Below, piece after piece: positions 1 through 9,695 of a stretch of DNA of 64,000 nt; within the stretch, counting starts at the first letter, position 1, and the number at the start of each line of letters is the position of its first letter. The notes under the pieces were generated by a model. It searched no databases. It was not told where the DNA came from and worked only from the letters and a program-made list of their open reading frames with translations. Source of the DNA: DASUGC01 sp035606665 (GTDB lineage Bacteria > Acidobacteriota > Vicinamibacteria > Vicinamibacterales > SCN-69-37); contig DATNEY010000019.1 of the NCBI GenBank assembly GCA_035606665.1, positions 1-64,000 on the forward strand, read 5' to 3'. A program made the translations under genes and the position numbers.

Positions 1-33
1 ACTCCAACACCGTCGCCCACACATAAGGGTAAA

Positions 34-240
34 CCGACGCCGACGCCAACGCCGACGCCGACGCCAACGCCGACGCCGACACCAACGCCGACACCGACAC
101 CGACACCGACGCCGACGCCGACGCCGACACCAACACCGACACCAACGCCGACACCGACACCAACGCCGACGCCGACACCGACACCGACACCAACGCCGAC
201 ACCAACGCCGACACCGACGCCGACACCAACGCCAACGATA
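34..240 (+). repeat. Hexanucleotide tandem repeat encoding Thr-Pro
   Basis: More than thirty consecutive copies of a six-base unit of the form AC(A/G)CC(A/G), all in one frame and all encoding Thr-Pro dipeptides. Because the unit is a multiple of three, copy-number slippage would change linker length without shifting the frame. Confidence 0.9.
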
Positions 241-671
241 CCGGTGGTGACGTCGCCAACCGCCGGTCAGTCGTTCAACGGTGTTATGACGGTTACTGGA
301 ACGGTGCCGAGCACAACGACGAGCTGGGTGCCCGAGATTCGGACAACATCAGGGATCTGCGCGCGTTGCAACTTCCTCCCGAGGACCGTTTCAGCCGGTA
401 CCACGTCGGTGTCGACGGCCTTCGTGCTGCGGCCGACCGATCCTGCAACACCGGCGGGCGCCTATGACCTGTATATCGTGGCCAATGGCGTGCCGTCCGC
501 GCCGGTGCGCATCCTCGTTGGTCCGAGCCCGGCGCCTGAAGTGGAGCTACGGCTCGAGGATCTTCCCGGCGACTCCGCCCTGTTTGTCGGTGAGCGCGCC
601 GACGCCGCGGTCACCCGGCGCCACGATGCCATCGAGGCTGAGCCGTCGGAAGTCGGGCGGCGGATCCGGGC

Positions 672-4423
<3,752 letters not shown>

Positions 4424-4427
<4 letters not shown>

Positions 4428-5359
4428 TTGGTTCCTGAAGCGACCAGCACCGTGAACGGATCGCCCGTGCGACGGGCGCCGATCCGGACCAGAGGTTTCG
4501 TGAAGCCGGTCTCACGCAGGAGGCCGTGCAGGCGCTCCTCGCTGAAACCGAGCCATTTGTCGCCGAGCCTGGCCTTCACCCAGGCCTCCTGGTGCTCCCG
4601 AAGATCGAGCACGAGCAGCCGGCCGCCCGGCTTCAGGATCCGGTGCGCCTCGGACAGCGCGCGCTCGGGACTATCGGCGTGATGCAGCGCCTGCGAGAGG
4701 ATCGCTATCTCGACCGCGCTGTCTGCAATCGGCACGCGCTCGATGTCGCCGCGCTTCCAGGTGATGTTCCTGAGCTTGCGGCGGCGCGCGAGCTCGCGGC
4801 CGCGCGCGAGGACGTCCTTGGCGCGATCGACGGCGGTGACGTGACGCGCCCAGCGCGCGGCCTCGAGCGTCAAATAGCCTTCGCCGCACCCGAGATCCGC
4901 GACGTCCACTTCGGGCAGGAGCATTCCGAGGGCGCGCGACCAGGCGGGCCACGATCGGCCCGGCACGAGCTGCCGCCGCTCTTCGCCCGTCAGTGCATGC
5001 GCCGAGAAGTTCTCCTTCCGGAGTCTCCGCACTTCCTCCAGCCGCGCATCGTCAGCCCGCGTCTCCTGTGTCGAACGCCTGAACTCCTCCCGCAGCCATG
5101 CCGCAAGCGGCGCGCTGGGGCCATCGGATCCACTAAAGGTGTCGGACGGCCGGTACCAACTGAACCCACCGGCGCGCTCTTCGGTCACGAGACCGGCGTC
5201 CCTCAAGAGTCCGAGATGGCGGGACACCCCGGATTGCGCCACGCCGAGGACGGCCGTCAGCTCCGAGACATTCAGGGATTCGGCCGAAAGCGCCCGCAGG
5301 AGCCGCAGGCGCGTCGGGTCGCCCAGAAGGCGGAGCAGCGAGGCCGTATCCACATACAT
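4424..5359 (-). CDS. ArsR-family regulator fused to a SAM-dependent methyltransferase
   Basis: A 311-residue protein with an N-terminal ArsR/SmtB winged helix (about residues 1-75: LLGDPTRLRLLRAL, then recognition helix VAQSGVSRHLGLL) and a C-terminal class I methyltransferase (about 130-300, SAM motif DLGCGEGYL, later VLDLREH). It directly precedes metH with a 4-bp overlap. ArsR regulators beside methionine and SAH-cycle genes are known (SahR type), so control of metH by SAM or SAH is a reasonable inference. The ATG at 5359 is preferred over the upstream in-frame start because the ArsR fold begins immediately after it, a palindrome sits just upstream, and the longer version runs into the inserted mobile element. 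Confidence 0.88.
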
Positions 5360-5360
5360 A

Positions 5361-5378
5361 AATCTACATATATAGATT
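5361..5378. promoter_or_regulatory. Palindromic operator and promoter of the ArsR-metH operon
   Basis: AATCTA-N6-TAGATT is a perfect 6+6 palindrome directly upstream of the ArsR start codon, as expected for an autoregulated ArsR operator. Read on the minus strand, a TTGTAG -35 (5396-5391, inside the left 18-bp direct repeat) lies about 16 nt from a TATATA -10 that overlaps the palindrome and is close to the ATG. The insertion of the neighbouring element just beyond this point therefore seems to have left the promoter intact. Confidence 0.55.
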
Positions 5379-5387
5379 CGTACTAGC

Positions 5388-5405
5388 AAGCTACAATCCT
5401 GGGCT
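5388..5405 (+). repeat. Left 18-bp direct repeat of the element
   Basis: AAGCTACAATCCTGGGCT is identical to 8448-8465. It contains CTACAA, whose complement supplies the -35 of the ArsR gene. Confidence 0.92.
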
Positions 5406-5509
5406 TTGCCGGAGTAAGCCGCGCTACACAAAAAAGATCGGATCTGCCCAGAAAACCTTACGGGGTCATGGCTCTGGTTCGTCTAACTAGGTAGGAGGCC
5501 AGAAACAGC

Positions 5510-5539
5510 AAGGGCCGGACGTTTTCACGCCCAGCCCTT
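5510..5539. terminator. Hairpin near the left end of the element
   Basis: AAGGGC (5510-5515) pairs with GCCCTT (5534-5539) with partial pairing inside. It follows the tRNA/ncRNA unit when read on the minus strand and could end or process that transcript. There is no strong T-run. Confidence 0.4.
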
Positions 5540-5546
5540 TAATCCG

Positions 5547-5618
5547 TGACCGGAGTAGAACCCGGTTGTGGATGGTTGGAAGCCGACACTAGAGTATCGG
5601 ACCATCCGCGCCCGGTCA
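5547..5618 (-). ncRNA. Structured RNA candidate complementary to the adjacent tRNA anticodon arm
   Basis: Three nested helices: TGACCGG/CCGGTCA (5547-5553 with 5612-5618), GGATGGT/ACCATCC (5570-5576 with 5601-5607) and a 7-bp tip around a TCTA loop. In the tip, pair 5587/5596 is a G-U wobble if read on the minus strand but a C-A mismatch on the plus strand. This favours minus-strand transcription, the same direction as the tRNA 33 nt upstream. Bases 5570-5584 are the exact inverted copy of 5693-5707, the anticodon arm of that tRNA, so the RNA carries a 15-nt perfect antisense to it. It also has a GGGTTC T-arm-like segment, but no closed T-arm or acceptor stem, so it is not a canonical tRNA. 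Confidence 0.45.
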
Positions 5619-5623
5619 AGAGT

Positions 5624-5645
5624 GTCTAGACGTAAATGTCTAGAC
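5624..5645. repeat. Short perfect hairpin between tRNA and antisense RNA
   Basis: GTCTAGAC, six bases, GTCTAGAC: each copy is itself palindromic and the pair forms an 8-bp stem. It lies 5 nt beyond the 3' end of the tRNA and may be a processing or termination signal. Confidence 0.5.
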
Positions 5646-5650
5646 TCTGT

Positions 5651-5733
5651 GTCGCTGACGGGAGTCGAACCCGCACGGACCGAAGTCCAGAGGGCTTCCA
5701 ACCATCCGCGTCTGCCAGTTCCGCCACAGCGAC
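5651..5733 (-). tRNA. Leu-type class II tRNA body with apparent GGA (Ser) anticodon
   Basis: Read on the minus strand this 83-nt sequence folds as a class II tRNA. It has a 7-bp acceptor stem GTCGCTG/CAGCGAC, U8, a leucine-style D-arm (GGCGGAACTGGCAGACGC), a long variable arm GGAC-TTCG-GTCC and a T-arm GCGGG-TTCGACT-CCCGT. The discriminator is A, as in leucine tRNAs, and CCA is not encoded. The anticodon stem GATGG/CCCTC has one T-C mismatch and frames the loop TTGGAAG, which reads as anticodon GGA (serine UCC/UCU). It lies inside the mobile element. It may be a mutated tRNA-Leu, a missense-inserting tRNA or a decaying copy. Confidence 0.75.
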
Positions 5734-5783
5734 AAGAGAGACTCTACGCCTGTAACGAAACGGCGTCAAGCCCATTCTGATGT

Positions 5784-5842
5784 GCGGCAGTGTGTATATC
5801 TAGCCACACGCACATCTACCACTGGACGTGATACACTGCCGC
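5784..5842. promoter_or_regulatory. Inverted repeat and leaderless promoter of the winged-helix gene
   Basis: GCGGCAGTGTGTAT (5784-5797) is inversely repeated as GATACACTGCCGC (5830-5842). The right arm contains an extended -10, TG-A-TACACT (TACACT at 5832-5837), 7 nt before the ATG at 5845. A regulator bound to the repeat would block this promoter. Autoregulation by the encoded winged-helix protein is a natural guess. Confidence 0.5.
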
Positions 5843-5844
5843 GC

Positions 5845-6372
5845 ATGGACCTGACCATCCTACTCGATTCCATTCGCCAGAAGCGGGAGCGCCTTGAGGC
5901 CATCCAGCGTGAAATGGCCGAGATTCAGGCTGAACTCAAGCAAATCGAGTCGGCCACCCGTGGTACCACTCAAAGGGTCCTAGTGCGCGGGTCAGCTAAT
6001 CGTAACTCGAATGTAAGGCGAAACCGTCCAATTCAAGCTGGCTCAAGCGTTGACCGGGCGATCAAGGTGCTCAAGTCGATTGGCAAACCTGCCACTGCTG
6101 ACGAAATTGTAAGCCGCATCAACCGCGACGGTGGTCCCATTGTCCACAAGACGACGCTGGTGTCGAACCTGTCGCGATACGTGAAGGGCGGAGACACCTT
6201 TACCCGGCCGGCACCGAACACCTACGGGCTAGCTGAGCACCAGCGGCAGGTCGCGGCAGTGCAGGCGGCGATTCCGGTAGCTCCACTTGAGCAGGCGGCA
6301 AGGGTCGCTACGTCCCCTAAATCGACGTTGGACTTCTTGATCGAGGCCAGCAAGGCGTTTGAACGGAAGTAG
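5845..6372 (+). CDS. Coiled-coil plus winged-helix protein carried by the element
   Basis: 175 residues. Residues 1-40 are a charged heptad-rich coiled coil (RQKRERLEAIQREMAEIQAELKQIE). A basic linker follows. Residues about 70-130 resemble a HARE/wHTH-type winged helix (SVDRAIKVLKSIGKPATADEIVSRINRDGG, ending with a beta-wing and GLAEH). It is probably a DNA-binding protein. The ATG at 5845 is chosen because a -10 hexamer lies 7 nt upstream; an upstream in-frame start at 5782 would run through the inverted repeat. A hairpin follows the stop. It could be an accessory transposition factor or a repressor. No named family could be assigned with confidence. Confidence 0.7.
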   Translation: MDLTILLDSIRQKRERLEAIQREMAEIQAELKQIESATRGTTQRVLVRGSANRNSNVRRNRPIQAGSSVDRAIKVLKSIGKPATADEIVSRINRDGGPIVHKTTLVSNLSRYVKGGDTFTRPAPNTYGLAEHQRQVAAVQAAIPVAPLEQAARVATSPKSTLDFLIEASKAFERK

Positions 6373-6380
6373 AAACAGAA

Positions 6381-6415
6381 CCGCCCCGGACCGGCTGGGG
6401 AGCAAGTCGGGGCGG
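6381..6415 (+). terminator. Hairpin downstream of the winged-helix gene
   Basis: CCGCCCCG (6381-6388) pairs perfectly with CGGGGCGG (6408-6415), starting 8 bp after the stop codon. No T-run follows. Confidence 0.55.
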
Positions 6416-6919
6416 AAGAATGACCTCGGAGCGACTATGAAAACATCGTCCGGATCGCCTCAATACTAGCACGGTCCTGACACCACGGGCCGTCGCCCGG
6501 ATTCCTCAATCGTCACACCAGCGACAAGCTACGTGTGTCCTTCCGTGACTGGCAGGAGATACAAGGGGCCTAGAAGCTGGCTCTGTGACGGGGATAGGGG
6601 GAACGTCCGGGTTAAGGCCCCGGACTCCCCCCGTAGCCCGTGCCGTCCGGCCAAGGCCAAGACGACGCATCCCCCGGTTAAGAGGGACGCCCCTGCGGGG
6701 CATCAATCTTCAATCGGCCCGGATCGCGGAGTCAAGTCGCCTCCCAAAGCGACGGTTAACTGCGTTCCTCTGAAAGCAGGTGCCGAATGGCAGTCTGCAA
6801 CCAGGGACCGTGCTGCTGTGGTCGCCCGATTACGTTTCGGTGGATCAACGGACGCATCGTCCCAATCCATACGTAGGTAGTTGATCGCTCCCGGTGTCGG
6901 CCAGTCTCGGCACCGGGGT
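6416..6919. other. Long non-coding stretch with strong hairpins inside the element
   Basis: About 500 bp with no convincing gene; short open frames here have no recognisable features or start signals. It contains stable potential RNA structures. At 6597-6631, GGGGGA plus GTCCGGG pair with CCCGGAC plus TCCCCC around a 7-nt loop, making 13 bp with a small bulge. GCCCCTGCGGGGC lies near 6690-6710 and GTCGC/GCGAC near 6735-6753. A CCCGGTG/CACCGGG stem ends the region. This may be a structured RNA or untranslated region belonging to the element. Confidence 0.45.
6890..6917 (-). terminator. Hairpin 3' of the RHH gene
   Basis: CCCGGTG (6890-6896) pairs with CACCGGG (6911-6917), immediately beyond the stop codon of the minus-strand RHH gene. 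Confidence 0.55.
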
Positions 6920-7099
6920 CTACTTCCCAGCGTGAGCTCTAGCAGTCTGTAAAGCCAATCGTCTGAGCCACGCGGACACGCCTAACTCATCTCGCCGGGC
7001 AGCGGCCTCAATCGTGGCCTTCTCGTCCGGCGAGACTCTGAATCTGAGGGTGTCCTCTTTATTCACCTTAGCAGATGACTTTCGGCGGGCGTTCGGCAC
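6920..7099 (-). CDS. Ribbon-helix-helix DNA-binding protein
   Basis: 59 residues: a basic N-terminus, then DTLRFRVSPDEKATIEAAARRDELGVSAWLRRLAL, a typical RHH (CopG/Arc/mobilisation-type) beta-helix-helix pattern. Such proteins dimerise, insert the beta ribbon in the major groove and commonly autoregulate. The GTG at 7099 is chosen because a near-consensus promoter (TTGACA at 7135-7130, 17-nt spacer, TACGTT at 7112-7107) ends 7 nt before it, giving a leaderless mRNA. A TTG at 7108 would lie inside the -10. It is divergent from the transposase and shares its palindromic operators, so it probably represses transposase expression. An antitoxin or relaxosome role is less likely given the context. 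Confidence 0.75.
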   Translation of the reverse strand: MPNARRKSSAKVNKEDTLRFRVSPDEKATIEAAARRDELGVSAWLRRLALQTARAHAGK

Positions 7100-7106
7100 C
7101 AGCCAC

Positions 7107-7168
7107 AACGTAGCACTTTGTAGCTACAGTGTCAACGCTTGACTCTGTGGCCACGTTGTAGCTACAAT
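7107..7168. promoter_or_regulatory. Overlapping divergent promoters with two TGTAGCTACA operators
   Basis: Perfect palindromes TGTAGCTACA (7119-7128) and TTGTAGCTACAA (7156-7167) are 38 bp apart centre to centre. The first sits in the spacer of the RHH promoter (TTGACA, 17 nt, TACGTT on the minus strand). The second overlaps the -10 TACAAT (7163-7168) of the transposase promoter, whose -35 is TTGACT (7139-7144) with an 18-nt spacer. One repressor dimer per site would shut both promoters; the RHH protein is the obvious candidate. Confidence 0.72.
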
Positions 7169-7174
7169 GTAGCC

Positions 7175-8437
7175 ATGTTGAACGAAGCCGTATCGACACG
7201 CCGCCAGCGAGGACTTGAGATTGCCGCAACCACGGCCATTACCCGGACCAAGAAGGGCGTCTACATGGTGCCATCGCAGTCCGTTCCTTCGCTCAGCTAC
7301 AAGGTCGCCAAGACTGAGAACGGCTTTGAGTGTGGCTGTCCTGATTGGGAACTGCGCCGGGAACCGTGCAAGCACGTCTTTGCGACCGAATACTACCTGC
7401 GCCGAGAAACGAAGCCTGACGGCACGGTGGTGGAGACACGCGCGGTCCGCATGACGTATTCGCAGAACTGGAGCGCCTACAACCGAGCGCAGACCACCGA
7501 GAAGGCGCAGTTCTGTTCCTTGCTCCGCGATCTGGTTGCCGATGTGCCGTCGCCTGAACAGAAGCGTGGCCGTCCGGCGCTGCCACTGTCCGACATGATT
7601 TTCGCGGCGTGCTTCAAGGTCTACTCAACCGTCAGTGGCCGTCGTTTCATCACGGATTTGGAAGCTGCGACTAAGCTCGGCTTGATTGAGCGCACACCGC
7701 ACTACAACTCGATCTTCAACGTGCTGGACCGCAAGTCGCTGACGCCGATTCTTCAAGATCTGATTCTTCGCTCGGCACTGCCGCTCAAGGCGCTTGAGAC
7801 GGACTTCGCCGTCGATTCGACTGGCTTCGGCACGCAGATGTTCTACCGGCACTTCTCCGCGAAATACGGGAAGGACAAGGACCGTCGGAGCCACGTCAAG
7901 CTCCACGCGATGATCGGCACAAAGACGAACGTCATCACTTACGCAGCGGTCAACGACGAAGGCGATGCGCCGGTCCTGCCGCGACTGGTGACGCCCACCG
8001 CTGACCACTTCGATGTGCAGCGCGTCAGCGCCGACAAGGCGTATGGGTCTCGCCACAACTTCGCCGTCATCGAATCTGTCGGCGCGACCCCGTTCGTCCC
8101 GTTCCGTGAGAACGCGGTCCTCCGCAACGACTCGCCGACGTGGAACCGTCTGTTCCACTTCTTCAGCTTCCGGCGCGATGAGTTCCTGTCGCACTATCAC
8201 CGCCGGTCCAACATCGAATCGACGTTCTCGTCCATGAAGCGCAAGTTTGGCGACACGATTCGGAGCAAGTCGCCCGTCGCGCAGCGCAACGAAGCCCTAC
8301 TCAAAGTGCTCTGCCACAACCTCGTCTGCGTTCTTCACGAAGTGCAGGAATCGGGCGCGACGGCAGAGTTCCCGGCGCTGAAAGCGTGCTGCCCAAAAAA
8401 TACGGAGGCTGCCCAAGAACCCCTCAGTTTCGAGTAA
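7175..8437 (+). CDS. DDE transposase with N-terminal SWIM zinc finger
   Basis: 420 residues. A SWIM zinc finger at residues 53-67 (CGC...PCKH, pattern CxCx9CxH) precedes an IS4/IS5-like RNase-H-fold transposase domain with catalytic residues Asp214 (AVDSTG), Asp287 (SADKAY) and Glu348 (SNIESTF). The spacing, and the Y/K/R-rich helix around the Glu, fit DDE_Tnp_1-type enzymes. SWIM fingers are known in Mutator-like eukaryotic transposases; an N-terminal SWIM on a bacterial IS4-like enzyme is less usual. The ATG at 7175 lies 6 nt after a TACAAT -10, so the mRNA is probably leaderless. The stop codon lies in the right terminal sequence of the element. The gene looks intact. Confidence 0.88.
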   Translation: MLNEAVSTRRQRGLEIAATTAITRTKKGVYMVPSQSVPSLSYKVAKTENGFECGCPDWELRREPCKHVFATEYYLRRETKPDGTVVETRAVRMTYSQNWSAYNRAQTTEKAQFCSLLRDLVADVPSPEQKRGRPALPLSDMIFAACFKVYSTVSGRRFITDLEAATKLGLIERTPHYNSIFNVLDRKSLTPILQDLILRSALPLKALETDFAVDSTGFGTQMFYRHFSAKYGKDKDRRSHVKLHAMIGTKTNVITYAAVNDEGDAPVLPRLVTPTADHFDVQRVSADKAYGSRHNFAVIESVGATPFVPFRENAVLRNDSPTWNRLFHFFSFRRDEFLSHYHRRSNIESTFSSMKRKFGDTIRSKSPVAQRNEALLKVLCHNLVCVLHEVQESGATAEFPALKACCPKNTEAAQEPLSFE

Positions 8438-8447
8438 TTACTGGGCA

Positions 8448-8465
8448 AAGCTACAATCCTGGGCT
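8448..8465 (+). repeat. Right 18-bp direct repeat; also provides -10 of the hydrolase gene
   Basis: Identical to 5388-5405. TACAAT at 8452-8457 lies 9 nt before the ATG at 8467, so this copy appears to carry the -10 of a leaderless promoter. After insertion the -35 region is supplied by the element end. Confidence 0.85.
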
Positions 8466-8466
8466 C

Positions 8467-9063
8467 ATGACGACGAGGATGGTTCTGGCGCACGGGGCGG
8501 GCGCAGGCCAGGCCCACCCCTGGATGACCAGGGTCGTGAAGGCCCTGGGCGCGCACGGCATCACGGCCACCACCTTCAACTTCCCCTACATGGACGCCGG
8601 GAAGAGTGTCCCGGACAAGCCGGCCGTGCTCGAGGCCCATTTCGAGCGGGTCTGGAAAGATGCCGGAGGTAAACCTGGAAGTGTCATGATTGCGGCCGGC
8701 AAATCGATGGGAGGCCGGATTGCTTCGCAGGTCGCCGCCCGCGGCGGATTCACGCCGCCGCCGGACGCCCTCATCTACTTCGGCTATCCGCTGCATCCGC
8801 CGAACCAGCCCGGCAAGCGCCGCGATGCGCACCTCGGACAAATCACCATGCCCATGCTCTTCCTGCACGGCACCCGCGATCCGTTCGGCACGCCCGAAGA
8901 GATGCAGGCACTCGTCGCAACGCTGCCTGTCGCCACGCTCCATCTCGTCGATGGCGGCGATCATTCGCTGGTCGTGAAGCGAAAAGATGCGGCGGACTCC
9001 GTGGAGCGCGCCGTGGATGTCGCGGCAAACTGGCTCAAGACCGCCGGAGTCATCCCGGCATGA
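8467..9063 (+). CDS. Alpha/beta hydrolase (KANL3/Tex30-like, dienelactone-hydrolase clan)
   Basis: 198-residue cytoplasmic hydrolase. HGAGAG near the N-terminus forms the oxyanion region, the nucleophile elbow is GKSMGG (Ser about residue 79), the acid is Asp in HGTRDPFG and the catalytic His is in GGDHS. The substrate is unknown; enzymes of this type are small esterases. No signal peptide is seen. The start at 8467 follows a -10 hexamer with no Shine-Dalgarno. It heads a five-gene chain of overlapping genes. Before the element inserted, it shared a short divergent promoter region with the ArsR gene. Confidence 0.85.
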   Translation: MTTRMVLAHGAGAGQAHPWMTRVVKALGAHGITATTFNFPYMDAGKSVPDKPAVLEAHFERVWKDAGGKPGSVMIAAGKSMGGRIASQVAARGGFTPPPDALIYFGYPLHPPNQPGKRRDAHLGQITMPMLFLHGTRDPFGTPEEMQALVATLPVATLHLVDGGDHSLVVKRKDAADSVERAVDVAANWLKTAGVIPA

Positions 9064-9695
9064 GGAGACGCTGGGGCGGCTTCTGGCTCGTGCTCGGACT
9101 CCTCTCGGCCGTGACTGGTTACTTCGGTTTCATCGCGACGCCTGCCGGCCCGCGCGACGTCCGCAAGTTCGATCCCGATCGCACCGCCGCCCTCGAGCTC
9201 GACATGTGGAAGGCCTACTACGAGAAGCGCAACGTGGCGCTCTTCTTCGATCTGGTCACGCTCAACCGCGAAATGTACAAGTGCCCGCGATCGACGGCCA
9301 CGCGTATCGCCTTCCATTTCGCGCGCGCTGCGGCGACATTCGGCAATCTCCACAAAGATTACGAGCAGGTGCTGCCCGATCTCGAGGATGGCTACCGGAT
9401 CGCGCGTGACTGGAGCCAGCAGCCGTACGAGCCCGCGATCATCGCCAAGGCCGAGCTGGCCTGGTGGGTGGCGCGCAGAATACCCGGCAAGAACAGCCCG
9501 GAACAGGTTGGCGATCTCATCGCGGAACTCAACTCGCAGTTCTATGGCGTGCCCAAGGCCAAAGTGCTCGAGGCCTCGATTCTGCGCGCGCGCGCAGGCA
9601 AGCTTCGCGACGAGGGCGGCCCGAACGCCAACTGGACCGAAGTCGCGCGCCTCCTGATCGAGTCGTATCGAACCCTGCACGCGGGGGTGAATTGA
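9060..9695 (+). CDS. Membrane-anchored protein of unknown function
   Basis: 211 residues with one N-terminal hydrophobic segment (about residues 6-27, GGFWLVLGLLSAVTGYFGFI) and a soluble helical remainder containing WKAYYEKRN and FFDLVTLNREMY. It overlaps the hydrolase stop and the next start by 4 bp each, so it belongs to the same operon. No family recognised. Conserved aromatic and charged residues suggest a folded periplasmic helical domain. Confidence 0.75.
   Translation: MRRRWGGFWLVLGLLSAVTGYFGFIATPAGPRDVRKFDPDRTAALELDMWKAYYEKRNVALFFDLVTLNREMYKCPRSTATRIAFHFARAAATFGNLHKDYEQVLPDLEDGYRIARDWSQQPYEPAIIAKAELAWWVARRIPGKNSPEQVGDLIAELNSQFYGVPKAKVLEASILRARAGKLRDEGGPNANWTEVARLLIESYRTLHAGVN

Larger units (their letters stand above)
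5388..8465. mobile_element. Compact transposon with 18-bp direct repeats, carrying tRNA/ncRNA cargo
   Basis: The segment 5406-8447 lies between two identical 18-bp copies of AAGCTACAATCCTGGGCT (5388-5405 and 8448-8465). Just inside are short inverted ends: TTGCCGGAGTAA on the left and, reverse-complemented, TGCCCAGTAATTA on the right. Subterminal CTGCCCA motifs occur at 5444, 8389 and 8409. The transposase stop codon lies within the right terminal sequence, 10 bp from the end. The element splits a short divergent intergenic region between the ArsR gene and the hydrolase at 8467. Cargo: structured RNA candidates, a tRNA, a coiled-coil winged-helix gene, an RHH regulator and a SWIM-DDE transposase. 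The 18-bp repeat could be a long target duplication or an att-like site. Confidence 0.85.

Noticed and set aside
5547..5618. A second complete tRNA gene (it shows a GGGTTC-like T-loop and a CTA-like loop)
   Set aside because: No acceptor stem can be formed together with the T-arm and the T-loop is one base too long; kept only as a structured RNA candidate.
6533..6880. 115-residue frame in the mobile element
   Set aside because: No start signal, no recognisable domain, and it overlaps strong hairpins; reported as non-coding instead.
5388..8465. A tyrosine-recombinase integrative element
   Set aside because: No integrase gene lies between the repeats; the only recombination enzyme visible is the DDE transposase, although an att-like use of the repeats is left open in the findings.
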